Source: JBBAGC01 sp964491265
GTDB lineage: Bacteria > Spirochaetota > UBA4802 > UBA5550
Reading direction: 5' to 3'
Assembly: GCA_964491265.1 (NCBI GenBank)
Contig: CAZBFP010000006.1
Span: forward strand, 84,926-148,925
DNA length: 64,000 nt
How positions within the stretch are numbered: position 1 is the first letter of the stretch; the number at the start of each line of letters is the position of its first letter. Under the pieces are notes generated by a model. It was not told the DNA's origin and did no database searches. It was given only the letters and a program-made list of their open reading frames with translations. Below are positions 16,650 to 25,141 of this stretch, one piece after another. The position numbers and the translations under genes were made by a program.

Positions 16650-17033
16650 ATGAACAGAAAAATATTTACTTTTTTCTTATGTGCGGCACTTTTTACAATG
16701 TCATGCGCGGCTACACCTGTGATTACTGACACCTCAGGTACCGGAGAGGAATCTCTCTCTGTTAAAAAGGGACAGGCTTTTTCAATCAGGCTTGATTCGC
16801 AGCTCAGTACCGGTTTCAGCTGGAAAGCTGTAGAAATTCCGGATAAAATAATTCTTAAAGATGAAAATATTAGAACTGAGGAATCGGGGAGAACCGGCGG
16901 CATTGATATTCAGGAGTTTATTTTTACTGCGAGAAACAGCGGGAAAGCTGTAATTCTCTTCAAGTATGGTGAGCACTGGAAGAAAAATCCTGAATACATT
17001 AAAACATTTAAGGTGAATATAGACATTAAATAG
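16650..17033 (+). CDS. Chagasin-like (I42) cysteine-protease inhibitor lipoprotein
   Basis: A 127-residue lipoprotein: signal sequence with lipobox FTMSC, then a small beta domain. Its loop LSTGFSW corresponds to the NPTTGY/F-x-W loop by which chagasin-family inhibitors enter the active site of papain-type proteases. The second loop (GRTGGIDIQEFIF) and a strand GKAVILFKYGEHW also match the family layout, though the third loop lacks the usual Arg-Pro. It starts 17 bases after the C1A protease stop, with a GGAGA site, so the two are almost certainly co-transcribed and may act on each other. The family call is inference from motifs. Confidence 0.8.
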   Translation: MNRKIFTFFLCAALFTMSCAATPVITDTSGTGEESLSVKKGQAFSIRLDSQLSTGFSWKAVEIPDKIILKDENIRTEESGRTGGIDIQEFIFTARNSGKAVILFKYGEHWKKNPEYIKTFKVNIDIK

Positions 17034-17042
17034 AAATAAATT

Positions 17043-17083
17043 ATTTCCGGGGTTTCCCAGGACTTCTGAAAAACCCCGGAAAT
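17043..17083. terminator. Terminator-like hairpin between convergent genes
   Basis: Stem ATTTCCGGGGTTT / AAACCCCGGAAAT separates the inhibitor gene from the convergent DUF4015 gene. T runs are short on both strands, so its efficiency is uncertain. Confidence 0.6.
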
Positions 17084-17087
17084 AAAA

Positions 17088-18539
17088 TCATATCCCCGCA
17101 TTAAGAATCTTCATTGCCTGAAAAACCTCATTATAGCTGTTTGATGCATTCCAGAAAAGGTAGCCATTCGCCCCTGAATCATCTGAAGCTTTAATCTGTT
17201 TAACTATATAATCAGCATTATACCTTGACACACGCCATGGGAAAGCCTGCAGCCAGGGCCTCACTAATGTTTCCCCCCCTGCAAGATCACGTACCCTCTT
17301 ACATCCGCTTAGAATAAAATGATAGGGATTATCCCCCGGTCTTGCAAAGCCGTCAAAATTATCATTAAAATGGGACGGGTAAAGCATAGGCGAAATAACA
17401 TGGGAATGCTTTGCCAGCATCTCCACACTCTGCCCTGTTTTGCGGATATCCACATCCTTCCCCCAGGCAACAACGCCGAATATATCAATAGAAATAAATA
17501 CATTATACGGGGTCAGAGCCTCACCCGCTCTTTTAAGAAAATGCGCGATTACCTCTGTACGCTCCATTTTCCCGAAATCGAAAACAAAATCCGCATCCTC
17601 CTTATCACCGGTTGTGGGGAAACGGACATAATCGAACTGAATTTCATCCACACCTGCTGCTGCAGCTTCTGCTGCAAGGGCTATATTGTAATCCTGCACA
17701 ATCCTGTTTGTGGGGTCGCACCATTTCTCCCTGGAACCGGAGCTCCACTCCCTCCCTGTTCTACGGGATTTTATTCTCAGGGAGGGGGCTGAATCGTAGA
17801 GAAGATGATCACTGAATAGGGAGACCCTTGCAATTGTATAAATCCCCCTCTCCCTGCACTCCCTCAGCAGTTTGGGAAGGTTATCTATAGCACCCCGCCT
17901 GTTAAGATTAAATTTATTTACTAAATCAACCCTGCTCCTGGTGTGAACAATCCCTGTAATATCCTTTATATCAAAGACGATTGTATTTAATCCCGCCTCT
18001 TTCATGGCATCAAGCCTTGATGAAAAATCTGCACCCCCGGCAGTGTCACCGGTGAAATAGAGCCCCTTAGTTTTGATTATCCTCCCTCCCCTGTTCCCCT
18101 TAATATCTGCAGTATAAAATGGAAGAGCACCAGGGATAAGTATGGTTTCACCTGAGTTGATAATACCCCGGTTTATTTTATTTACTGAGTTCAGGGAATC
18201 TGCAAGAGTTCTGATTTTACTGAAACCTGTCAGCTCTATTGATCTCTCCGCAAGGTGAGCAGTAGAAATATTGGCAGGGGGATTATAAAACAGCATACCG
18301 GCAAAATGGAAGTAACCCTGTTCCATTCCGGTAAATGTTTTTTGATGCTTTAATTGAGTGCCCGGCTTTATAATAGTCACACCTGAATGAGGTGGAGAGT
18401 AGAGCCTGAATGTATGAATAAAAGCTGATTTAACATAATCTCTGATATAAACAAGATGGCTGAATGATGCGGCTAATATAAAAATAGAAATAAATAAAAC
18501 TACACCTGTATAAAAAAAGCGCTTAACCCTTTTTGTCAT
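17088..18539 (-). CDS. DUF4015 putative glycoside hydrolase, membrane-anchored
   Basis: A 483-residue protein with an N-terminal membrane anchor (FFYTGVVLFISIFILAASF). After a linker of about 150 residues, part of which looks LysM-like (NRGIINSGETILIPG), it has a TIM-barrel domain of the DUF4015 type. Recognisable motifs are GLYFTGDTAGG, LNTIVFDIKD, IARVSLFSD, EIQFDYVRFP with its acidic pair, SIDIFGVVAWG, ISPMLYPSHF and GYLFWNASN. These resemble glycoside hydrolase barrels; substrate and activity are unproven. Outer envelope polysaccharide or peptidoglycan is plausible from the anchor and LysM-like part. Ribosome-binding site GGAAG. Confidence 0.85.
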   Translation of the reverse strand: MTKRVKRFFYTGVVLFISIFILAASFSHLVYIRDYVKSAFIHTFRLYSPPHSGVTIIKPGTQLKHQKTFTGMEQGYFHFAGMLFYNPPANISTAHLAERSIELTGFSKIRTLADSLNSVNKINRGIINSGETILIPGALPFYTADIKGNRGGRIIKTKGLYFTGDTAGGADFSSRLDAMKEAGLNTIVFDIKDITGIVHTRSRVDLVNKFNLNRRGAIDNLPKLLRECRERGIYTIARVSLFSDHLLYDSAPSLRIKSRRTGREWSSGSREKWCDPTNRIVQDYNIALAAEAAAAGVDEIQFDYVRFPTTGDKEDADFVFDFGKMERTEVIAHFLKRAGEALTPYNVFISIDIFGVVAWGKDVDIRKTGQSVEMLAKHSHVISPMLYPSHFNDNFDGFARPGDNPYHFILSGCKRVRDLAGGETLVRPWLQAFPWRVSRYNADYIVKQIKASDDSGANGYLFWNASNSYNEVFQAMKILNAGI

Positions 18540-18694
18540 TATATCTTCCGGAAATATTTTTTTACCATATCTGCCATAAACATGATCCCGGTGAATTACT
18601 CCTGAGATTTTATTTATAAATGGCCTGAAAGTATCTTATGTCAACAAAAATGCTTGGAAAATTTCCGGGGATTTTTGTGATTTTTTTTCAGTCT

Positions 18695-18810
18695 TTATTC
18701 CTAAACTTATTATTGTTAAAAAATGCTTTATTATCCCCGCCGCCGAAGGCGGCGGGGATATAAAATTGCCCATTTTTACAATAAAATATTTTTTTAGGAA
18801 TTAACATTGA
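18695..18810 (-). repeat. REP-like palindromic element, copy 3
   Basis: Inverted-orientation copy with the canonical centre ATCCCCGCCGCC, TTCG-type loop, GGCGGCGGGGAT. It lies between the divergent DUF4015 gene and the Cys-rich peptide gene. Confidence 0.85.
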
Positions 18811-18966
18811 TTTTTTTTTGAAATTATCCCTAACAGCCCTATTATAAAAATAAGTTCTTTCCCGGTATTGGGGATAATTCTGCTTTTTTCAAAGCTTATA
18901 ATCTATAAATCAGCTTAATAGATGCGGATTAAACCGCACTTTAAATATCAGATAGAGAGGTGTACG

Positions 18967-19221
18967 ATGAAAAAGATTTTTCTTTTTACTGCAGCTATTG
19001 CTGCAGGATTTGTACTTGCCCTGGTTCTCTCCTTTGAACCGGTTAAAAACGCCTATGCTGCAGACGGTTGCTATAACTGCGGTTCAGGAAGCTCGGCAAA
19101 CCAGTGCAGGTATTACGGCAGCGACACAACTGAACAGAGAAAAAAATGTGAATCAATGGGGTGTAAAATATCCGGAACTTCAAGCTGTTCAACTGCAGCC
19201 AATGTGAAAGTTATTAACTAG
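18967..19221 (+). CDS. Small secreted cysteine-rich protein
   Basis: An 84-residue protein with a clear signal peptide (LFTAAIAAGFVLALVLSF, likely cut after NAYA). A mature part of about 53 residues carries six cysteines (CYNC, then single or paired Cys at intervals). Six cysteines in an exported peptide suggest three disulfides. Asn, Gly and Ser are frequent. I do not recognise a family. GAGAGG precedes the ATG by about six bases, and a strong terminator follows, so it is a single-gene unit. It could be a structural, toxin-like or metal-binding peptide; nothing in the context decides. Confidence 0.75.
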   Translation: MKKIFLFTAAIAAGFVLALVLSFEPVKNAYAADGCYNCGSGSSANQCRYYGSDTTEQRKKCESMGCKISGTSSCSTAANVKVIN

Positions 19222-19246
19222 TTAAACTCCGCCATTCAAATCCTCC

Positions 19247-19274
19247 GGGCCGGCGTAAAAAGCCGGCCCTTTTT
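19247..19274 (+). terminator. Rho-independent terminator
   Basis: Stem GGGCCGGC / GCCGGCCC, 7-base loop, then TTTTT, downstream of the Cys-rich peptide gene. Confidence 0.85.
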
Positions 19275-19367
19275 CATTCTTGACAAATAGCCTCAGGCGG
19301 GTTTTAAGTTTATGAGTATTTAAAACTTATAATCTGATTCTCATTACAGGTAAAAGACTGATAAATT

Positions 19368-20156
19368 ATGTTAATTAAATTAAGCGGGAAAACCGGGAAA
19401 TATTTACTTTCACTCTACCGGGGGATTAATGATTTTCTAAACTTTTTAAAAGAGATAGTTGAATCATTCAAATCACTCAAATACCTCCATTTCCGTTCAA
19501 TTTATACTACAATAATTAATCAGACCAAATTTACCGGATTTGACGCCCTTGGGATTGTAATACTCATCGCACTCCTTCTGGGAGGTACTGTAATTATTCA
19601 GGCTATGACAAATCTTCCGAAATTCGGAGTAGAGGATTTTCTGGGGAACCTGCTTGTAATCATTATTGCCAGAGAAATGGGCCCTCTTGCAACTGCACTT
19701 ATTGTTATAATAAGATCGGGAACAGCAATGGCTACTGAAATATCAGTACAGAAATGGTCCAAAGAGATACTTGCCATGGAGCTTATAGGTATTGACACAA
19801 AACTTTTTATTGTTTTCCCGAGAATTATTGCTACAATAATTTCTATTGCATCTCTCATCATAATATTTATTGTGGTAGCCTTTTTCGGCGGCTACATCAT
19901 TTCACTTACTGTTATTTTTATTCCCATTGACGTTTTCGTGCAGTCAATAATTGACGCGTTTACATACAGTGATATTACTTCAGCATTAATTAAAAGTGTA
20001 ATTTTCGGAACTACAATACCTTTAGTAAGCTGTTACTACGGATTTATGCCGCAATCAAAATTTGAAATACCCATATATGTTTCAAGAGCTGTAACGAGAA
20101 CCCTTTTTGTTTCAATAATTGTCAATATTCTGGTTTCAATAATATTTTATCTGTAA
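19368..20156 (+). CDS. mlaE: MlaE-family permease of an MCE lipid transporter
   Basis: A 262-residue inner-membrane permease with about five hydrophobic segments. The stretch VIIIAREMGPLATALIVIIRSGTAMATEIS is the conserved MlaE/YrbE core, where the family has REMGPLLTALLVAGRVGSA. The N-terminal amphipathic helix and length match the family. It moves phospholipids or other lipids between inner and outer membrane together with an ATPase (MlaF) and an MCE-domain protein (MlaD). Both follow at once (14-base and 8-base spacers), forming a three-gene operon. The ribosome-binding site is weak. Confidence 0.9.
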   Translation: MLIKLSGKTGKYLLSLYRGINDFLNFLKEIVESFKSLKYLHFRSIYTTIINQTKFTGFDALGIVILIALLLGGTVIIQAMTNLPKFGVEDFLGNLLVIIIAREMGPLATALIVIIRSGTAMATEISVQKWSKEILAMELIGIDTKLFIVFPRIIATIISIASLIIIFIVVAFFGGYIISLTVIFIPIDVFVQSIIDAFTYSDITSALIKSVIFGTTIPLVSCYYGFMPQSKFEIPIYVSRAVTRTLFVSIIVNILVSIIFYL

Positions 20157-20170
20157 ATCCGGAGACTCTA

Positions 20171-20929
20171 ATGAGCAGCACAATACTGGAAATATCAGAC
20201 GTAAATTATCTTAAAAACGGCATCACTCAGCTGAAAGATGTATCATTCTCCCTCCGCAGAGGGGAAAGTATTACCATTTTCGGTCCTGAGGGGTGCGGCA
20301 TGTCATCCCTTGCAGAGCTGATAATAAATATAAACACTGATTTTGAAGGTGAAATATATTACAAAGGTGATTCTTTAAAAGATTTCGATTATATGGATAA
20401 GCTTGATTATAAAAAGGATGTTGGTTATATTCATGGCGACTTCGGACTTTTAAGCAACATGACCCTGGAGCAGAATGTGGCTCTTCCCCTTGAATATCTT
20501 TCGCAAAAATCCTCCGAAGATATTAAAAAAAGAATAAACTGCCTTATATACGACCTTAACCTGGACCATTGCAAAAAGCTGCGCCCTGTAGACCTTACCA
20601 GGTCGGAAATACTAAAAACAGCTTATGCCCGGGCCATAGCCCTGGACCCTGATTTTCTCTTTATGGAACAGGCCCTGGAAAATCACTGTCACCTCAACAT
20701 AATAACACTTATGGAGCTGATAAAAGAACGCTCCAGAGATGAAGACAAAGGGATGATTGTTATTACATACAGGCCGGAAAAATTTATTGATATTTCGGAT
20801 AAATATATTATGTTTTTTAATGGAAGAATAGTTTTCCAGGGAACAAAAAAAGATTTTATTGACTCGGACAATCCCTATCTTGTTCAATATAGAAACAACA
20901 GCATTGAAGGGCCAATGCCTATTTTATAG
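20171..20929 (+). CDS. MlaF-like ABC ATPase with degenerate catalytic motifs
   Basis: A 252-residue ABC-type subunit in the MlaF position of an MCE operon. The fold is evident, but every catalytic motif is altered. Walker A reads GPEGCGMSS, with Met in place of the lysine. The Q-loop region has IHGDFG, without Gln. The signature LSGG is replaced by LTRSE. Walker B ends FLFMEQ, lacking its aspartate. The H-loop reads VITYRPE, with Tyr for His. The frame is intact, with normal start (AGACTCTA before ATG) and codon use, so it is not a recent pseudogene. It probably cannot hydrolyse ATP alone; it may be structural or pair with another ATPase encoded elsewhere. Confidence 0.85.
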   Translation: MSSTILEISDVNYLKNGITQLKDVSFSLRRGESITIFGPEGCGMSSLAELIININTDFEGEIYYKGDSLKDFDYMDKLDYKKDVGYIHGDFGLLSNMTLEQNVALPLEYLSQKSSEDIKKRINCLIYDLNLDHCKKLRPVDLTRSEILKTAYARAIALDPDFLFMEQALENHCHLNIITLMELIKERSRDEDKGMIVITYRPEKFIDISDKYIMFFNGRIVFQGTKKDFIDSDNPYLVQYRNNSIEGPMPIL

Positions 20930-20937
20930 AGGGGCAG

Positions 20938-21645
20938 ATGATGAAACGTAACTCCCGCACCAATCCGAATGAACTGAAAGTAGGTCTTTTTGTTTTTATA
21001 CCGCTGGCAATAGTTTTACTGTTTTTTGTAGTAAAGCTGGGCTATTCCCTGTCAGGTTCTACAATTGATGTTTATCTTAAAATTGAGAATATCTCTGCCA
21101 TCAAAAAAGGGACAGCCGTCAAACTTAAAGGTTACGATGTGGGGCGCATTGTTGAACTTTCACCGGTTTACAGGCCATCACTCCACTTCCTGGCCAAGAT
21201 GAGGATTAAAAGCAATATAAATCTGCACGAGGACTGCTCTGCTATTATCATGAACCAGAATATAATTGGTGATACAGTTATAGAACTCCGGAATCCTGAA
21301 AGAAGCGGCAACCCACTTAGAGAAGGAGATGTAATTGAAGGATTTGAATATGTTAACCTTGAGGCAATATTACAGGATGTTCACCGGCTTCTGGCAACTA
21401 TAACAGATACAATTAATGTGCTCCAGACAATATCAAATGAAAGCAGGTTCAATATTCAGTCAATGACTGCAAACTTAAACAGCAGTATGGAAACAGTAAA
21501 CAAAATACTGGCAAGCTCTGAGGGGGACATTGTATCCACTGTAAAAACCTTCCGTGAAACAGCTGAGACAATTCAGGAGATCTCTCTTGAACTGAAAAAA
21601 CGTCCTTTCGGCTTTATTATGAAAGGGAGCAAGGAAAACGAATAA
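20938..21645 (+). CDS. mlaD: MCE-domain (MlaD-like) lipid-binding protein
   Basis: A 235-residue protein: one N-terminal transmembrane helix (GLFVFIPLAIVLLFFVV), then an MCE domain (about 40-120). The domain shows the family strand pattern VYLKIENISAIKKGTAVKLKG and GRIVELSPVYRP, and ends in the NIIGDTVIELRNP segment. A helical tail of about 90 residues follows, likely a coiled coil. MCE proteins form hexameric rings that hold lipid in the periplasm. GAGGGG lies close before a double ATG. It closes the mlaE-F-D operon; no further Mla genes follow. Confidence 0.88.
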   Translation: MMKRNSRTNPNELKVGLFVFIPLAIVLLFFVVKLGYSLSGSTIDVYLKIENISAIKKGTAVKLKGYDVGRIVELSPVYRPSLHFLAKMRIKSNINLHEDCSAIIMNQNIIGDTVIELRNPERSGNPLREGDVIEGFEYVNLEAILQDVHRLLATITDTINVLQTISNESRFNIQSMTANLNSSMETVNKILASSEGDIVSTVKTFRETAETIQEISLELKKRPFGFIMKGSKENE

Positions 21646-21679
21646 TTCCACTGATAATTTATGAAGGGAGCCGCCAATT

Positions 21680-21793
21680 TTTCCTTAAGATATTTTTTAG
21701 TGCATTATTGATATTTTCTATATTCCCGCCGCCGTGGGCGACGGGAGTATTAGAACATTTTATTTCAAAAAAAAGTTAACGAATTAACACTGG
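21680..21793 (+). repeat. REP-like palindromic element, copy 4
   Basis: Forward-orientation copy with a somewhat diverged centre (ATTCCCGCCGCC, GTGG, GCGACGGGAGT). Right arm GTTAACGAATTAACACTGG. It lies between mlaD and the dehydratase-like gene and ends about 20 bases before the next start. Confidence 0.8.
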
Positions 21794-21814
21794 AAGGGAG
21801 CATAAAATTCTAAG

Positions 21815-22873
21815 ATGAGCCGAAAAGAGAGAGCCGCGGTTATTGAGCATATAGAGAATCAGTTTAAATCATATATCCCCTTTATTAAAGCATATAAAGA
21901 AGAAAACAATTCATCTGTTGCAGCATGGGAACTGGAAACCATCCCCCATGAACTGGCAGCTGCCTTCAATATTCTTTCTCTGAAAATTCCTTCCTTTTTA
22001 CAAGACCAGGGGATTCCCGGCAGCGGCTATTCATCCATTGCCGATGTTTTTATTACACCTGCAGGAGAGTGCAGCAGCGCAGATTCTCTGCTTCATGGTA
22101 TACCTGCTTTCAAATACATAAACCCTTCCGGCTATGGTGAAGACGCGGCTGTGTCAATACATAATGAAACAGCACGCTTACTCGATTCAATGTTTAACAT
22201 TGACATTAAGACAATAAATATAGAAACTCTGCAGGAAAAGACCGGCCTCTATGAAAAACTGAGAAGAACCGTACGGGGGATCTGCGCGGCGAGAACCGCT
22301 GATCCCCGAATCATTACAAATAAAGAACTTGCTGTAATATTTGAAGCAGCCCTCATATACCCCCCGGAAAGAGCATGCGCCCTCATTGAGCCTTTGCTCC
22401 ATATTCTTAAAAATGGAGAGATTGCGGATGAGGAACCTCCCCTTAAAGCCATGATATTCTCCTGCGACCCCTTCTGCGGAATCACTGCTGACTTAATCGA
22501 AAAGGAGGGGATAACTATTGCTGAAGATGACACCCCGGACGGGAGGCGATGCTTTGACATATCACTGGATCATGGATCTGATTATATTTTCTATGAACTC
22601 CTTGATGCATACTCATACAAACCATATGCGCCATGCATAAGGCCTGCCAGTGAAAGATACGATCTCCTTTACAAACTTCTGCGGAATTACGGGATTGAAG
22701 CGGTTATCTTCCTTAAGTCCAGGAAACATCCCCTATCTGAAGATCTTATTAATTATCTCCGAATTAAATCAATGAGAAACGGTATCGATGTAATCGCAGG
22801 TTATCGGGAGGATTGCCCGCAAATGGCTGCAGATTATATTAAAACAATCCGAAGCCATTTGGGTAAAACTTAA
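21815..22873 (+). CDS. Divergent 2-hydroxyacyl-CoA dehydratase D-component-like protein
   Basis: A 352-residue soluble protein that resembles the HgdB/BcrC/FldB family (2-hydroxyacyl-CoA dehydratase beta subunits). Supporting signs are the segment SCDPFCGITADLIEKEGITIAEDD, the conserved arginine after a proline-rich loop (CIRPASERYDLLYKLLRNYGIEAVIFL), and a final strand NGIDVIAGY. In characterised enzymes three cysteines hold a 4Fe-4S cluster. Here the third-cysteine region reads LKSRKHP without a Cys, so cluster binding is doubtful. No activator ATPase gene is nearby. The assignment is tentative. The only purine-rich site (GGGAG) is unusually far, about 17 bases, from the ATG. Confidence 0.55.
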   Translation: MSRKERAAVIEHIENQFKSYIPFIKAYKEENNSSVAAWELETIPHELAAAFNILSLKIPSFLQDQGIPGSGYSSIADVFITPAGECSSADSLLHGIPAFKYINPSGYGEDAAVSIHNETARLLDSMFNIDIKTINIETLQEKTGLYEKLRRTVRGICAARTADPRIITNKELAVIFEAALIYPPERACALIEPLLHILKNGEIADEEPPLKAMIFSCDPFCGITADLIEKEGITIAEDDTPDGRRCFDISLDHGSDYIFYELLDAYSYKPYAPCIRPASERYDLLYKLLRNYGIEAVIFLKSRKHPLSEDLINYLRIKSMRNGIDVIAGYREDCPQMAADYIKTIRSHLGKT

Positions 22874-22965
22874 TTTATTATTACATTTAAACGGCTAATC
22901 CCCTATTCCCGTAATGGCCCGGCAAATAAGGGATGAACTTTATATACTGAATAAAAACAGCACCA

Positions 22966-24906
22966 CTACTTAATCATCTCAAGGTAATCAACAGAGAGAT
23001 TAAAAGCCTCTCTCAGGAAAAGATCATTCTGCAGATCTATCCCCTCTCTCTCCCGCTCCTGTTTAATCTTCTCCTCCATCTCCTTCTCTTTCTGCCTGTT
23101 AATATCAGATTCCTCTTTAAGGCTGATGGTTCGATCCTGCATCCTTTTGCTGTATTTTTCTATCCTCTCTCTCAGCTCCACATACTCACCTGCTGTAGTT
23201 CTCTTTCTCGAAACTGCATTAAGCTTATCTATCATGTGAGGCGTAAGAAGATTATAGGTTTCGTAAGCAGGCTTTCGGATCTTTTCCCACTTTAAAGGAA
23301 ATCTCGTTTCACTCTCCCCCAGTTTCCATATTGAGCTCATATCCGGGACAACCACATCAGGTGCTATACCCCATAGCTGGTTCGATGTACCGTCAGGCTG
23401 ATAAAAAATATGTGTAGTAGTCTTTATAGCGCCTAAACGTCTTGGCAGAACCTGGTAGGACTGAACAGTTCCCTTCCCGAATGTATTACCAGGGCCCACA
23501 AGAACCCCTCTGCGGTAATCCCTGATTGCTCCTGCAAGAATTTCTGAAGCACTTGCGCTGAACCTGTCAATAAGCACAACAAGAGGGCCGCTATAATGAA
23601 TTCTCCCCTCTTCCGCGTAATAAATCCTGGGGGGGTTATTCTTATTTTTTATCTGTACCACAGGCCCTTCTTCAATAAAAAGTCCCGCAATCCTTATGGA
23701 CTCAGATAATAAACCGCCCGGGTTACCCCTTAGATCGAGTATTACCACATCCACTTTCTCTTTATTAAACTCTTCAAGAAGACGTCTAACATCACCAGAT
23801 GAACTTTTATTTTTTTCCGGATCTTCGTAAAATGAGGGGAGCTTCAGATATCCTGCTTTATAGCTCCGGCCATTCTTTTTATATTCTTTCACCTCAGATG
23901 AAGCTTCGCTGTCCTGCAGCTGAATCTCCTCCCTTACAATAGGGATTACAAGTCTTTCTGTACCCCTGGTGCCCGACTCCCTTAAAATCGTGAGCCTTAC
24001 AGTTGTTCCTTTTTTACCCCTGATAAGTTTAACAACATCCCGCAGATCCATATCAATAACATCTACAAACTCCCCCTTATCCTGGGCAACAGCCATTATT
24101 TTATCACTCGGCTTAAGCTGCAGATCCTCCGGGAGTTTGTCCGCCGCACCCCCGGTAATTATCGACTCCACAAGAACAAAGCCGTCCTCTGAACGGAGAC
24201 GCACGCCAATACCCTGAAGTTTCAGCCTCATTGATATTTCAAAATCCTCATGTTCTTCAATTGTCAGATAATTGGAGTGCGGGTCCAGTGCAGTGGTAAA
24301 GGCATTCATAAAAATACCGAGGAGCCGTGCTTCATCTATCTCGTCAATACGCTTCTGCGCAAGTTCATATTTCTTTTTAAGCTTTGTTCTTGCCTCATCT
24401 ATACTCTTCCCTGAAGAAAGATAATTTAACAACTGAAGCTTTATGTTTTTTCTCCACCGGTCAGCCATCTCCTTACTGTCTGCTGCAAAAGGGACCTTCT
24501 CTCTTTCAACAACTATATTCTCATCAACAGTAAAATCGTGATCCTGCATAAGAATTTCACTGAAGAGCTTCATTGCCTCAACTGTCCGTTTTTTATAAAC
24601 AGCAAAGATATCATATACTGCAGTATAATCATCAGAGATAATATAATCGTCAAAAAGCATCTCATGCTCTGCAAATGAATCTATATCTGACTGGTAAAAG
24701 TAATATTTCCCCGGATCGAGAGAATTAAGGAGATTTGCATATATTTTTCTGGAAATAGTATCATCAATGCTGTTATAGTGTGCATGATCCATGAGGACTC
24801 TGTTTACCAGAATCTGCATATCGGACTGTTTCAGCCCTTCAGAATTTTTAAAACATGAAAAAACAATAACAAGGGTCAAAAGGGGTATAAATCTTTTTTT
24901 AAACAT
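22966..24906 (-). CDS. prc: Tail-specific carboxy-terminal processing protease
   Basis: A 646-residue S41-family protease that trims or degrades exported proteins from their C-termini. It has an N-terminal signal with a lipobox-like FSC, a roughly 190-residue helical N-terminal domain (SLDPGKYYFYQSDID), and a PDZ domain around 215-300 with a GIGVRL start. The catalytic domain has LDLRGNPGGLLSE, the nucleophile in DRFSASASEI, and the general-base lysine in GNTFGKGTVQ. The layout and size match Prc rather than the shorter CtpA. GGAG lies six bases before the ATG. Confidence 0.92.
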   Translation of the reverse strand: MFKKRFIPLLTLVIVFSCFKNSEGLKQSDMQILVNRVLMDHAHYNSIDDTISRKIYANLLNSLDPGKYYFYQSDIDSFAEHEMLFDDYIISDDYTAVYDIFAVYKKRTVEAMKLFSEILMQDHDFTVDENIVVEREKVPFAADSKEMADRWRKNIKLQLLNYLSSGKSIDEARTKLKKKYELAQKRIDEIDEARLLGIFMNAFTTALDPHSNYLTIEEHEDFEISMRLKLQGIGVRLRSEDGFVLVESIITGGAADKLPEDLQLKPSDKIMAVAQDKGEFVDVIDMDLRDVVKLIRGKKGTTVRLTILRESGTRGTERLVIPIVREEIQLQDSEASSEVKEYKKNGRSYKAGYLKLPSFYEDPEKNKSSSGDVRRLLEEFNKEKVDVVILDLRGNPGGLLSESIRIAGLFIEEGPVVQIKNKNNPPRIYYAEEGRIHYSGPLVVLIDRFSASASEILAGAIRDYRRGVLVGPGNTFGKGTVQSYQVLPRRLGAIKTTTHIFYQPDGTSNQLWGIAPDVVVPDMSSIWKLGESETRFPLKWEKIRKPAYETYNLLTPHMIDKLNAVSRKRTTAGEYVELRERIEKYSKRMQDRTISLKEESDINRQKEKEMEEKIKQEREREGIDLQNDLFLREAFNLSVDYLEMIK

Positions 24907-25141
24907 CAGAAGCTCCGGGAAAATAAATTAACCGCATAAAAGAGGCGATTTTTTAGATATTTAATATGATATATCTAAAATATATTTGTTAAACAATATT
25001 TCAAGGTATTTTTTAAATTCCGCCGCGATATTGCAAAAAGAATCCGCCAGAGTGTTGCTGCAAAGAGACCCTTCTTTTGATTTTTTTTATTGACACTTGC
25101 GTCCCCGCTTAAATTCTATAATACAGAACATGGAGGAGTAT

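Noticed and set aside
25084..25128. TTGACA followed by TATAAT before gatA
   Set aside because: The boxes are 21 bases apart, too far for a normal sigma-70 promoter; not annotated.
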